Notes: generated by a model from the sequence alone, not told the origin. DNA of 64,000 bases from Umezawaea tangerina (GCF_003002815.1 NZ_PVTF01000001.1:558001-622000); one strand, 5' to 3'; positions 1-10,735 are shown, counted from the first letter of the stretch. Program-made: numbers and translations.

Positions 1-2
1 TG

Positions 3-851
3 CTGGACCTGCGACTGCCCCGGTCGCTGACGGCGGTGCTCGTCGGCGCGGCGCTGGCGCTGGCGGGCGCGATCTTCCAGGCCGTGGCGCGCAACCCGCT
101 GGCCAGCCCCGACATCCTCGGGGTCACCTGGGGCGCCAGCGTCGGCGCGGTCTCGGTGATCACGTTCGGCGGGGTGCTGACCGGACCGGTGGCCGAGGTC
201 GGCATCCCGGTCGCGGCGCTGGCCGGAGGGCTGTTCTTCGGGGTGCTCGTCTACGCGCTGGCGTGGCGCAAGGGCATCGAGGGCTTCCGGATGGTCCTGG
301 TCGGGGTGGGGGTCGCGGCGATCGCGGGCAACCTGACCCAGTACCTGCTGACCGCGGGCGACGTGAACGACGCCGCCCGCGCGATGGTGTGGATCACCGG
401 CAGCCTCAACGGCCGCGGGTGGGAGCACGTGGTGCCGGTGGGCGCGGCACTGGTGGTCCTGATGCCGGTCGCGTTCGTCTGCGCCCACGTGCTGGGGGCG
501 CTCCAGTTCGGCGACGACACCGTGCGCGGACTCGGCGTGCGGCTGAACCCGGCGCGGAGCGTGCTGCTGCTGGTCGGGATCGCCCTGGCCTCGGTCGCCA
601 CCGCCGCCGCGGGCCCGATCGCCTTCGTCGCGCTGGCGGCCCCGCAGATCGCCTCGCGGGTGGCGGCCACGGCCACCCCGCCGCTGCTCGGGTCGTCGGT
701 GGTGGGCGGACTGTTGGTGGTGGTGTCGGACCTGGTCGCGCGGACCGCGTTCGGCGGGTTCGAGATGCCGGTCGGCGTCATCACGGCCGTGCTGGGCGCG
801 CCCTACCTCATGTACCTGCTCGTTCGCGGCCGCCGGGAGGCACGGGTATGA
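3..851 (+). CDS. FecCD-family ferric-siderophore ABC transporter permease, 5' end outside the window
   Basis: Integral membrane half of an importer that carries a ferric siderophore (or possibly haem or cobalamin) through the cytoplasmic membrane. The frame is open from the first bases, and the opening residues LDLRLPRSLTAVLVG resemble the conserved LPR segment near the N terminus of FecCD permeases, so the start lies upstream; about 282 residues are visible. Family blocks include GAIFQAVARNPLASPDILG near the start and GPIAFVALAAPQIASR about two thirds along, among many hydrophobic helices. The stop overlaps the ATPase start by four bases (ATGA), showing translational coupling. A downstream FhuF-like protein with an iron box supports iron as the cargo. 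Confidence in the family is high; the exact substrate is inferred. Confidence 0.92.
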   Translation: MDLRLPRSLTAVLVGAALALAGAIFQAVARNPLASPDILGVTWGASVGAVSVITFGGVLTGPVAEVGIPVAALAGGLFFGVLVYALAWRKGIEGFRMVLVGVGVAAIAGNLTQYLLTAGDVNDAARAMVWITGSLNGRGWEHVVPVGAALVVLMPVAFVCAHVLGALQFGDDTVRGLGVRLNPARSVLLLVGIALASVATAAAGPIAFVALAAPQIASRVAATATPPLLGSSVVGGLLVVVSDLVARTAFGGFEMPVGVITAVLGAPYLMYLLVRGRREARV

Positions 852-1642
852 CTGTTCGGCTGCAAGCCGCGGGGCTCACGGTCGGGTACGGCGACCGGAT
901 GGTCGTCGACGGGCTCGACCTGGACATCATCGGCGGCACGGTCACCGCGGTGATCGGCCCCAACGGGTGCGGGAAGTCGACCCTGCTCAGGGCACTGGGC
1001 CGGTTGCTGCCCGCGCGCGGCGGAAGCGTGCTGCTCGACGGGAAGAAGATCGACGGGATCCCGACCCGCGAGGTGGCGAAGGTGCTGGGGATGCTCCCGC
1101 AGACCCCGCAGGCACCCGAAGGGCTGACCGTCGCGGACCTGGTGGCCCGCGGACGACAACCCCACCAGGCCTGGTACCGGCAGTGGTCCTCCGACGACGA
1201 GGCCGCGGTGGCCGAGGCGCTGCGGCTGACGGGGATGGACGAACTGGCCGAGCGGACGGTCGACGAGCTGTCCGGCGGGCAGCGGCAACGGGCCTGGATC
1301 TCGATGGCGCTGGCGCAGGGGACGTCGTTGCTGCTGCTGGACGAGCCGACGACGTACCTGGACCTCGCGCACCAGATCGACGTGCTGGACCTGGTGCAGA
1401 GACTGCACGGGGAGATGGGGCGGACGGTCGTGATGGTCCTGCACGACCTGAACCTGGCGGCGCGGTACGCGGAGCACCTGGTGGCGATGAAAGGTGGGCG
1501 GATCGTGGTGCAGGGGGAGCCGGGGGAGGTGCTGACGGAGGAGATGCTGCTGGAGGTGTTCGGGTTGGAGGCGAGGGTGGTGGCGGATCCGGTGTCGGGG
1601 ACGCCGCTGGTTGTGCCGATCGGGCATCGGCATCGGGTTTGA
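848..1642 (+). CDS. FecE/FepC-type siderophore ABC transporter ATP-binding protein
   Basis: ATPase of the ferric-siderophore importer; it binds the cytoplasmic face of the upstream FecCD permease and powers uptake. It has 264 residues, normal for the family. Walker A GPNGCGKST lies near residues 37-45, the signature LSGGQRQR near 141, Walker B LLLLDEPTTYLDLAHQ near 162, and the switch region VLHDLNLAARY near 198. The ATG overlaps the permease stop by four bases, so no separate ribosome site is needed. It is the last gene of the operon: repeat element copy 1 follows and the next gene is convergent. The binding protein and second permease are presumably upstream, outside the window. Confidence 0.93.
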   Translation: MTVRLQAAGLTVGYGDRMVVDGLDLDIIGGTVTAVIGPNGCGKSTLLRALGRLLPARGGSVLLDGKKIDGIPTREVAKVLGMLPQTPQAPEGLTVADLVARGRQPHQAWYRQWSSDDEAAVAEALRLTGMDELAERTVDELSGGQRQRAWISMALAQGTSLLLLDEPTTYLDLAHQIDVLDLVQRLHGEMGRTVVMVLHDLNLAARYAEHLVAMKGGRIVVQGEPGEVLTEEMLLEVFGLEARVVADPVSGTPLVVPIGHRHRV

Positions 1643-2076
1643 GGGGCTGCCTCCGGTTGCGTTGTTCCCACCCCGTGCGAAGCCCGGCCCCCGGCACTCC
1701 TGCCGTGGTAAGCCTCGTTCCGGCCGTCCCACCCCTGGTGAAGTCCGGCCCCGGTCGTCCCACCCCTGTGCGAAGCCCGGCCCCCGGCGCGCGATTGTCT
1801 CAATGCCCTGCCCCGCTTTGTCAAGACGATAAAGCCATCTTGACAAAGCGGGGCAGGGCAGGAGGGCGCTGTGTATCGGGGGCAGGGGTAGATCTGGCTT
1901 CGCCAGCATCGGGCTCCGCCCGACTCGGGCATCAGGCTTCGCCTGACCAGGCATCCTTGCTTCGCTGCGGACAAGGCCCCAGGCGCTCCGCGCCGGATGC
2001 GCGTTGGCGGGCTGCGCCCAACGGGGTGTTGGCGTGCTCGCCCTACGTCTACGCCCTGCGCCTCGCTGTTGCGGTT
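1643..2076. other. Intergenic gap between convergent genes, filled by dispersed repeat copy 1
   Basis: No gene is supported here. From 1650 to 1795 there are degenerate short repeats of the type 'ttcccaccccgtgcgaagcc', which lead into repeat element copy 1 (about 1770-2032). Short open frames in this gap are Gly/Pro/Arg-rich by-products of the repeat. Confidence 0.75.
1770..2032 (+). repeat. Dispersed hairpin repeat element, copy 1
   Basis: First of three copies of the same element (others at 54150-54425 reversed and 59304-59642). In order: the conserved block 'gcgcgcgattgtctcaa', a perfect 23-bp stem (1804-1826 paired with 1838-1860) around an 11-base loop, the block 'ggagggcgctgtgtatcggg', a small 'ggcttcgccagc' hairpin, two short units of the 'ggcatcc..gcttcgc..ggac' type, and the closing block 'gcgcgttggcgggctgcgcc'. 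It lies between convergent stop codons. It may act as a two-way terminator, but no clear T-run is present. Confidence 0.9.
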
Positions 2077-2880
2077 TCAGTGGCAGATGCGGGGGCAGGT
2101 GTCGCATTCTGTGGCGTTGGGGAGGACGTAGGTGAAGCAGCAGCTTTGGCGGCTGCGGGTCCATTCGCCGTTGGTGAAGCGCATGGTCGAGCCGGAGGTG
2201 AGGGGGGCGATTTTGTCTGGTAGGAGCATGGCGGCGTCGGAGACGCCGGTGGCCTCGTCGCCGCAGGAGCGGCCTGCCAGCCAGGTGCCCTTGTCCAACG
2301 CGTCGGTGGCGGCGGCCCAGAGCATGCGGCGGCCGAGGCGGACCGTGGGGCCGTAGGACTTGACGAACTCGGCGGCGTGGGCGACGTACTTGGCGCGGAG
2401 CAGGGCGGCGAGAGCGGATTCGTCGGCTACGACGGTGGCGGCGGGGTGGTTGCCCGCTGGGTCGTCGGGGAGGCAGGCGAACTCGTCCGACAGCAGCGCG
2501 ATGCCCGCGACCTGGGGGCGGTCGCCCGAGATGCGGAAGGCGAGGTCGGCGGGCTTCAGGGACGGGGCGCGGCGGGCGCTGTGGAAGAGGAGGCCTGCCA
2601 GTTGGGCGGGGACGCTGAGGTACCAGCCCATGACGTAGCCGGCGGTGGCGCGGTCGGAGGACTCGCCGTACTCGACCTCCAGCCAGCTCGCGAGCGCCTT
2701 GCGCCACCTGTCGAAGACCGTCGGGTCGGTGAGGGCGTCGGAGCAGAGGAGCCAGTCGTCGTGCTGTTCCGGGAGGCCGAAGCGGACCTCGACGTCATCA
2801 CCGCGGGAGGCGACCCTGGTGATGGACTCGGCAACGGGCGTGGACGCGTGTCGCGTCCGCACGTCGGCCGGTATCGTCAT
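2077..2880 (-). CDS. FhuF-like (2Fe-2S) siderophore-iron reductase
   Basis: Probable cytoplasmic ferric-siderophore reductase that frees iron after import. The C terminus carries the family's cysteine cluster, CCFTYVLPNATECDTCPRIC, matching the Cys-Cys-x10-Cys-x2-Cys pattern of the FhuF C-terminal 2Fe-2S domain; the remaining roughly 245 residues are weakly conserved in this family. Length is 267 residues. It faces the siderophore importer tail to tail. The ATG at 2880 is preceded by a purine-rich stretch, and an IdeR/DtxR-type iron box lies about 28-46 bases upstream, so repression under iron-replete conditions is likely. Other actinobacterial FhuF-domain proteins of unknown substrate look the same, so the siderophore is not identified. 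Confidence 0.85.
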   Translation of the reverse strand: MTIPADVRTRHASTPVAESITRVASRGDDVEVRFGLPEQHDDWLLCSDALTDPTVFDRWRKALASWLEVEYGESSDRATAGYVMGWYLSVPAQLAGLLFHSARRAPSLKPADLAFRISGDRPQVAGIALLSDEFACLPDDPAGNHPAATVVADESALAALLRAKYVAHAAEFVKSYGPTVRLGRRMLWAAATDALDKGTWLAGRSCGDEATGVSDAAMLLPDKIAPLTSGSTMRFTNGEWTRSRQSCCFTYVLPNATECDTCPRICH

Positions 2881-2907
2881 GGGCAGGGCCTCGCTGGTCC
2901 GGGTGGC

Positions 2908-2926
2908 TGAGGATTGCCTAACCTTA
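2908..2926 (-). promoter_or_regulatory. IdeR/DtxR-type iron box
   Basis: The 19-mer TGAGGATTGCCTAACCTTA agrees with the known DtxR/IdeR consensus TWAGGTTAGSCTAACCTWA at 16 of 19 positions, and the right half is intact. It sits directly upstream of the FhuF-like gene. Iron-dependent repression is inferred from the motif and the gene's role. Confidence 0.7.
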
Positions 2927-2994
2927 CCTAGTTCGCTCCCCGTTGGGCCTTGCGAGTGATGCCGGTCACCGAAGACTCCACCGAACGGGTGGCT

Positions 2995-3008
2995 GTTCGC
3001 GCTCAGCG
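2995..3008 (+). promoter_or_regulatory. ClgR-type operator upstream of clpC
   Basis: GTTCGC-N5-GCG (GTTCGCGCTCAGCG) fits the published actinobacterial ClgR consensus; the wider TGTTCGC..GCGGACA is an imperfect inverted repeat. It is about 200 bases upstream of the clpC start. ClgR is the known activator of clp genes in actinobacteria, so activation of clpC from here is plausible. A possible -35 TTGACG follows at 3050-3055. Confidence 0.55.
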
Positions 3009-3206
3009 GACATGGCCCTCAACGAGGAATCTGCCTGGCACAACGTGCGTTGACGAGGGTGTAAGAGTTCCCCGAGGGCGGCCAGCTGCGCACGGGAACT
3101 GAGAGCGATGGCCCCGCCGACTACAGTGGTCGGCACGGTGCCGCGCTCTCCACGGTCTGCCAGTGGTGAGCCCGAGGACCGCCGGCGCAGCAGTCAGGGA
3201 GTGCGA

Positions 3207-5765
<2,559 letters not shown>

Positions 5766-5786
5766 GGTAGTAGCAGTAGCGCGAAG

Positions 5787-5817
5787 CGCCCCTGGTCTTC
5801 GGACCGGGGGCGTTTTG
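5787..5817 (+). terminator. Rho-independent terminator of clpC
   Basis: An 11-bp stem with one G-T pair (cgcccctggtc / gaccgggggcg) closes on a TTCG tetraloop and is followed by TTTT. It starts 22 bases after the clpC stop. Confidence 0.88.
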
Positions 5818-6416
5818 TGTGTTGTGGCTGGTGGGGGTTGGGGGCGGTTTTTGTCGGTGGTGGTGGGTAGCGTTTTGTGTCGGGGGGTCTTGGTTTTTGG
5901 GGGACCTGGCCGGTGGCGTGGGTTCCGTCTGGTTGGGGCCTGTTTGGTGGTGGGTTGGCCTGGTCGTGGTGGGTGTTGGCCAGGTAGCGGTTGGGTGGGT
6001 CCGCGGTTGAAGGTCCGTGCGTGGTGTGGTCGATTTGACTTGGGGCCCCTCGATCGGCCCTTGCCGGGCCTCAAGGGCAGGGTGGTGATGCAGCCCGACC
6101 GGCAAGTGTAAGGGCCGATCCCCCAAGTCAAATCGACCACGTTGAGTGGTGGTGTCGCGTTCCGGCGGGTTGGGTTGCTTCGGGCTTTCAAAGCGGAACC
6201 TGTGTTCAAGCGGCCTGCGTTGCTGTGGTTCGCAAGGCAGGTCCTGTCTCGCTTCGCCTCGCTCTGCCTAGCCCCGCTCCACCTGCCTCGCCCTGACCTT
6301 GCACCACCCCTGTCCCCACCAACCCCCTGTCCCCGCCACCTCCTGCCTCGCCCTGGCTGACCTGCGCGTCTGTCCAACTCGGCCTTGCCGTGTCCTCCTT
6401 CGGGCAGACTGGCTGG
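5818..6416. other. Gene-free gap after clpC, holding a 115-bp inverted repeat
   Basis: About 600 bases with no supported gene. The first half is a G/T-rich run of 'ggtggtggg'-type sequence. The middle holds the inverted-repeat element at 6026-6140. The last 250 bases are C-rich on the plus strand and lead to the EEP gene. No clear promoter hexamers were recognised. Confidence 0.7.
6026..6140. repeat. 115-bp long inverted-repeat element (MITE-like or large hairpin)
   Basis: The outer arms are a perfect 20-bp inverted pair: GTGGTCGATTTGACTTGGGG (6026-6045) and its complement at 6121-6140. Inside them GATCGGCCCTT (6052-6062) pairs with 6110-6120, and TTGCCGG (6061-6067) with CCGGCAA (6099-6105), so most of the element can fold into one long interrupted stem. 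No target-site duplication is evident. No second copy was seen in the window. Confidence 0.85.
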
Positions 6417-7400
6417 GTGGCCGATACCGAAGTGGTGCGACGGCGGCGGGTGGGTGGGGGGCCGTTGTCGGCTTTCCTGGTTCTGCTCACCGGGGTGTTC
6501 CTGGTCGCGGCGGGTCTTCGGTTGTTGGGGATCGACGGCAATCGGTACATGATCGCGGTGACCGCGTTGACGCCGTACACGGCGGCGGCGGGGGTGTTGT
6601 TGGGGTGTGTCGCGTTGCTGTTGCGCCGCTGGGCCGCCGGGATGGTGGTGTTGCTGGTGGCGGTGGTGCTGGTGGCGGCGGTGGCGCCCAGGGCGTTCCC
6701 GGACTCGAGGCCGAACGGGGTGGGGACCGAGGTCCGGGTGATGTCGGTGAACCTGCTGCTGGGGGAGGCCGACGCGGTGGGGGTCGTGGCGGCGGTGCGG
6801 TCGAACCAGGTGGACGTGCTGGCGTTGCAGGAGCTGACGCAGGAGGCCGTGCTGGCGTTGGACCGGGCCGGGCTCCGGGAGGTGTTGCCGAACCGGTTGT
6901 TCCAGCCCGAGGTCGAGGGGTACGGGTCGGGGATCGCGTCGAGGTACGGGTTGACCGCGAAGACGTTGACGCCGCCGAGCGGGATGAGGCAGGTGGGGGC
7001 GTTGGTGGACCTGCCGGGCTCGCAGGACATCGAGGTGCTGTCGGTGCACTCGACGCCGCCGGTGGTGCCGTCGGGGCCGGAGGCGTGGCAGCGGGAGCTG
7101 GCCGGGCTGCCCAACCGGGACGTGAACGGGCCGCCGAGGGTGTTGGCGGGGGACTTCAACGCGACGCTGGACCACGTGGGGCTGCGCAGGCTGCTGGCCA
7201 ACGGGTACGTGGACGCCGGTGACGAGGTGGGGGCGGGGCTGGAGCCGACGTGGCCGTCGGGGCGGTTCTGGCCGCCGCCGGTGACGCTGGACCACGTGCT
7301 GGTCGACAACCGCTGCCCGGTGGACACCTACGGTGTGATCACCATCGGCGGTACGGACCACCGGGCGGTCGTCACGCAGTTCGTCGTGCCAGCTCGGTGA
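6417..7400 (+). CDS. Membrane-anchored endonuclease/exonuclease/phosphatase (EEP) family protein
   Basis: The metal-dependent phosphohydrolase fold is placed outside the membrane. Three N-terminal hydrophobic segments lie between about residues 15 and 95. The catalytic domain then shows the EEP blocks in order: MSVNLLLGEAD, LALQELT (metal-binding Glu), LSVHSTPP, LAGDFNATLDH (Asp-x-Asn) and a final GTDHRAVV with the catalytic Asp-His pair. The same architecture occurs in actinobacterial proteins of unknown substrate, so nuclease, phospholipase and phosphatase are all possible. GTG 6417 is chosen so that the product begins shortly before the basic run before the first helix; GTG 6390 in the same frame is possible, and neither has a good ribosome site. 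The 3' end overlaps the convergent sirtuin gene by 29 bases. Confidence 0.82.
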   Translation: MADTEVVRRRRVGGGPLSAFLVLLTGVFLVAAGLRLLGIDGNRYMIAVTALTPYTAAAGVLLGCVALLLRRWAAGMVVLLVAVVLVAAVAPRAFPDSRPNGVGTEVRVMSVNLLLGEADAVGVVAAVRSNQVDVLALQELTQEAVLALDRAGLREVLPNRLFQPEVEGYGSGIASRYGLTAKTLTPPSGMRQVGALVDLPGSQDIEVLSVHSTPPVVPSGPEAWQRELAGLPNRDVNGPPRVLAGDFNATLDHVGLRRLLANGYVDAGDEVGAGLEPTWPSGRFWPPPVTLDHVLVDNRCPVDTYGVITIGGTDHRAVVTQFVVPAR

Positions 7401-8172
7401 GGGCCTCCAGAGCCCCCATCGCCAACCCGATCCCGCGCCCGTGCCGGACGTCGGGCTCGCGCGGGTTGATCCGGACCAGCGCGCCGCCGGCCGCGCTCGC
7501 GAGCTCCGCCTGCCGTCGGACGGTGGGGACGGCGTTGCCCGCGCCGATCTCGACGACGACCAGCGAACGGTCGCGCAGCCCGCGCCGCCACGCGGTCAGC
7601 TCGTCCAACGACGCCTGGCTGCGCGTGCCGACCCAGTCGTGGTCCCCGAACATCAGGATGTTCGGCCGCGCCAGCCCGCCGCAGTTGCGGCAGCTCGGCA
7701 ACGGGCCGGTGGCGCGCATCGTCGTGGGGTCGACGGTGACGACGAGGTCGTCGGCGGCCCAGATGTCGTCGGTGCAGGGTTGCACGCACTGGAGGTGGTG
7801 GATCGAGCCGTGCACCTCGGCGACGTGCGGGAACCCGGCCACCTGGAACTGACCATCCACATTGGACGTGAACACCCGCTGTTCGGTGCCCCACGTGCGC
7901 AGCAGCGCGAAACCGGGGTGCGGCACGGTGTCGCGGTAGAGGTGCAGCCGGTGCCCGTAGAACCCCCAGGCGAGCGCGGGGTCGTCGGCGAAGTGCGCCG
8001 GGTCGGCCAGTTCGACGAAGCTGAGGCCGAGCCGTTCGTACGGCGGGTACGCCTGCCAGAACCCGCGGTCACCGCGGAAGTCGGGAAGGCCGGAGTCCAC
8101 GCCCATGCCCGCACCGGCGCAGATCAGGACCGCGTCGGCGCGGGCGAGCAGCTCGGCTGCCCGGTCAAGCAT
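7372..8172 (-). CDS. Sir2-family NAD-dependent protein deacylase
   Basis: Sirtuins remove acyl groups from lysines using NAD+. Visible signatures are GAGMGVDSGLPDFRG near residue 19 (the NAD-binding GAGxS..SGIPDFR block, with Met and Gly replacing usual residues), TSNVDGQF (usual TQNID), the catalytic-His block VHGSIHHLQC, and a zinc module with a first cysteine pair in CVQPC and a second in CRNCGG. Length is 266 residues. The start at 8172 overlaps the mhuD stop by eight bases, so the two are coupled; longer in-frame starts would run inside mhuD. The partly altered NAD block makes the exact acyl specificity uncertain. Confidence 0.85.
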   Translation of the reverse strand: MLDRAAELLARADAVLICAGAGMGVDSGLPDFRGDRGFWQAYPPYERLGLSFVELADPAHFADDPALAWGFYGHRLHLYRDTVPHPGFALLRTWGTEQRVFTSNVDGQFQVAGFPHVAEVHGSIHHLQCVQPCTDDIWAADDLVVTVDPTTMRATGPLPSCRNCGGLARPNILMFGDHDWVGTRSQASLDELTAWRRGLRDRSLVVVEIGAGNAVPTVRRQAELASAAGGALVRINPREPDVRHGRGIGLAMGALEALTELARRTA

Positions 8173-8479
8173 CCTTTTGGGGCGTGGAGCTGAGCACGAC
8201 CTCGAACTCGAGCAGGTCGGCGCCGCTCGCGACCGGCTTCGCGCGCTCACCGGCGTGGGCCTCGCGGGCGCCGCCGTTCTTCCAGTTCTCGAAGTCCTCG
8301 TCGGTCTCCCAGCGGGTGTAGACGAAGTACCGGTCGTCACCCTGCACGGGGCGCAGCAGCTCGAAGCCCAGGAAACCGGGGGAGGAGTCCACCGTCCCCA
8401 GTCGGGCGGCGAACCGCTTCTCCAGCTCGGGGCCCGCGCCCTCGGGGACCTTGATCGCGTTGATCTTCACGACTGCCAT
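8165..8479 (-). CDS. mhuD: Haem-degrading monooxygenase MhuD
   Basis: Antibiotic-biosynthesis-monooxygenase fold enzyme that opens haem without releasing CO and frees iron. The protein has 104 residues, and the residues known to be essential in M. tuberculosis MhuD sit at identical positions: Asn7 (MAVVKINAI), Trp66 (EDFENWKNG) and the haem-ligand His75 (AREAHAG). ATG 8479 is chosen because it restores the conserved N terminus; an upstream in-frame start would add 21 unrelated residues. The position near clpC and mutY matches the mycobacterial neighbourhood. It forms an overlapping pair with the sirtuin gene. With the siderophore genes at the left edge it adds to the iron-acquisition theme. 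Confidence 0.94.
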   Translation of the reverse strand: MAVVKINAIKVPEGAGPELEKRFAARLGTVDSSPGFLGFELLRPVQGDDRYFVYTRWETDEDFENWKNGGAREAHAGERAKPVASGADLLEFEVVLSSTPQKDA

Positions 8480-8489
8480 GGTTCCCAGC

Positions 8490-9974
8490 CTATCGGCGCA
8501 ACGTGCCGGGCAGCAGGTACTCGTCGGAGGGGCGTTGGTCACCCCGGAACCACGCCGCGAAGAACCCCTCCAGGTCCTGCCCGGACACCTTCTCCACGTG
8601 CTGCTCGAACTCCGGCCACGTCCCGTTGCCGCCCTGGTGCGCCGAGGTCCACCCCTTGAGCACCTGGTCGAACGCCTGGTCGCCGACCTGCCTGCGCAGC
8701 GCGTGCAACGCCAGGATGCCCTTGTCGTAGACGCCGCGGAACTCGTTGCCGCGCCCCATGTCGTAGAGCTTGCGCCCCCAGTACTGGGCGCTGTCCTTGC
8801 GCTTCTCGACCTCCGACCGGTAGCGGTCGTCGAGGTTCGCGCCCTCCTTGGCCTCCGCCCACAGCCACTGGGCGTAGCTGGCGAAGCACTCGTTCAGGCA
8901 GATGTCGGCCCAGTCCCGCACGGACACCGAGTCGCCGAACCACTGGTGGGCGTTCTCGTGCACCACGGTCTCCAGGTCGGCCCACTGCGCGTAGATCGGC
9001 CTGGTCTGCGTCTCCAGCGAGAACCCGATGTCGTCGGACAGGTAGATGCCGCCCGCCTCGTCGAACGGGTAGGGGCCGAACTTCTCCGACAGGAACGCCA
9101 GGATCTCCGGCAGCCGCTTCTGCTCGTTCTTCTTGCCTTCGGCGCCGGGCGCGTAGGCGTCCACGACCTTCGTGCCGTCGGGCAGCTGCGACCGCTCGAA
9201 CTTCCACTTGTCGATGGCCACGGTCGCCAGGTACGTCGCCAGCGGGGTGTCCTCGGTCCACTTGAACGTGGTCCACCCGTCCGCGGTCGACGAGCCGTCC
9301 TCACGGCCGTTGGAGATCACCGACCAGCCGTTGGGCACCCGCGCGGCGACCTTGAACTTGGCCTTGTCGCGCGGGGTGTCGTTGGCCGGGAACCACGCCG
9401 TCGCCGAGTGCGGCTCGCCCGCGGCGAACGCCCCGCCGGACGCGGAGATCTGCCAGCCGCTGGTGCCCAGCGCCTTGTCCTCGAACGCCTGCGGCTCGCC
9501 CCCGTAGGTCACCACCACGGTGAACGACCGGTCCTTCGGCAGGGTCGAGGCAGGGGTGATGACCAGCTCGTGGTCACCTTCCTGGGAGAACTTCGCCGTC
9601 TGGTCGCCGACCCGCACCTCGCTCACGGTCAGCTTGTGCAGGTCCAGGTTGAACCGGCTGAGGTCCTCGGTGGCCTTCGCGGTGATCGTGGCCTTGCCGT
9701 CCAGGACCTTCTTCGCCGGGTCGTAGCTGATCGCCACGTCGTACTGGTCGACGTCGTACCCGGTGTTGCCGTCCTGCGGGTAGTAGGCGTCACCGGCCCC
9801 GTCGCCGCCGACACCCGGCACACCGGCCGGGGTGGTCGTGGCGCTCGCCTCCGGGGCCGCCTCCCCGGTGGTCCGGGCCGTTCCGCCTGGCAGCCGGGCC
9901 ACCACCACGCCCGCGATCACGAGCGCGATGACGACGATCAGCAGGTACGGGCGTGCCTTTGGGCTGATTGCCAT
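8490..9974 (-). CDS. M1-family zinc metallopeptidase, membrane-anchored
   Basis: Gluzincin aminopeptidase probably acting outside the cell. An N-terminal anchor (about residues 9-28) is followed by a Gly/Thr/Pro-rich linker to about 65, then the beta-sandwich domain, then the catalytic domain with VVHENAHQWFGDSV (HExxH) and LNECFASY, whose Glu is the third zinc ligand 18 residues beyond the second histidine. The Cys in NEC replaces the usual Gly. The block SLETQTRP is found in actinobacterial secreted M1 proteins. Length is 494 residues, shorter than the roughly 850 of cytosolic PepN, which fits the two-domain type. ATG 9974 is used because it begins just before the anchor. The gene is divergent from the hydrolase with only 17 bases between starts. 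Confidence 0.88.
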   Translation of the reverse strand: MAISPKARPYLLIVVIALVIAGVVVARLPGGTARTTGEAAPEASATTTPAGVPGVGGDGAGDAYYPQDGNTGYDVDQYDVAISYDPAKKVLDGKATITAKATEDLSRFNLDLHKLTVSEVRVGDQTAKFSQEGDHELVITPASTLPKDRSFTVVVTYGGEPQAFEDKALGTSGWQISASGGAFAAGEPHSATAWFPANDTPRDKAKFKVAARVPNGWSVISNGREDGSSTADGWTTFKWTEDTPLATYLATVAIDKWKFERSQLPDGTKVVDAYAPGAEGKKNEQKRLPEILAFLSEKFGPYPFDEAGGIYLSDDIGFSLETQTRPIYAQWADLETVVHENAHQWFGDSVSVRDWADICLNECFASYAQWLWAEAKEGANLDDRYRSEVEKRKDSAQYWGRKLYDMGRGNEFRGVYDKGILALHALRRQVGDQAFDQVLKGWTSAHQGGNGTWPEFEQHVEKVSGQDLEGFFAAWFRGDQRPSDEYLLPGTLRR

Positions 9975-9991
9975 GCCGCAATGATGCACGC

Positions 9992-10735
9992 ATGGGCACC
10001 ATCGAGTTCGGGGGATCCGGTCAGGGCATCCTCCTCATGCACGGGTTGATGAGCCGCGCCACGACGTGGTGGACGGTCGCGCAGTGGCTCACCCGCTACG
10101 GCCGGGTGGTCGCGGTGGACGCCCGCGGCCACGGCCGCGAGGCCCGCGGCGGGCCGTGGCGGACCGAGGACTTCATCGCCGACGCCGCCGAGTCCGTGAC
10201 CGCCCTGGGCCTCGGCCCGGCCGTCCTGGTCGGCCACTCCATGGGCGGCCTGCACGCCATGGGCCTGGCCGCCACCCACCCCGACCTGGTGCGCGCCGTC
10301 GTGGTCGAGGACGTCGTGCCGGACAACACCGGCAAGTCCGTCGACGACTGGAAGTGGTACTTCGACGCCTGGCCCGTGCCGTTCCGCTCGCTCGCCCACG
10401 TCCGGTCGGTGGTCGACGTGCCGCGGGTGGAGGAGCTCTTCGAGGAACGCGCCGACGGCTACCACCTGCTGGCCCGCCTGGAGGACCTCTACGAGATCGC
10501 GGGCGAGTGGGGCGTCCGCGACTACTGGCACCTCGTCGACGCCGTCCGCTGCCCACTGCTGGCCATCGAGGCGGGCCGCGGGGGCATGCGCCCCGGCCAG
10601 ATGGCCGAGCTCGCCCGCCGCACCGGCGGCACCCACCTGCTCGTCCCCGAGTCCGGCCACGTCGTCCACGACGAGGCACCCTGGGTGTTCCGCGGCGCCG
10701 TGGAGGCGTTCCTCTCCGACGTCCTGGCTAGGTGA
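9992..10735 (+). CDS. Alpha/beta hydrolase
   Basis: Serine hydrolase of unknown substrate, equivalent in position to Rv3591c of M. tuberculosis. The 247-residue protein has the oxyanion block LLMHGLMSRATTWW, the nucleophile elbow VGHSMGG (Ser near residue 90), and the catalytic His in PESGHVVHDEAP near the C terminus. No signal peptide is visible, so it is cytoplasmic. ATG 9992 gives the conserved start of the fold; the neighbouring M1 gene begins 17 bases away on the other strand. The 3' end overlaps the convergent 2H phosphoesterase gene by eight bases. Confidence 0.87.
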   Translation: MGTIEFGGSGQGILLMHGLMSRATTWWTVAQWLTRYGRVVAVDARGHGREARGGPWRTEDFIADAAESVTALGLGPAVLVGHSMGGLHAMGLAATHPDLVRAVVVEDVVPDNTGKSVDDWKWYFDAWPVPFRSLAHVRSVVDVPRVEELFEERADGYHLLARLEDLYEIAGEWGVRDYWHLVDAVRCPLLAIEAGRGGMRPGQMAELARRTGGTHLLVPESGHVVHDEAPWVFRGAVEAFLSDVLAR

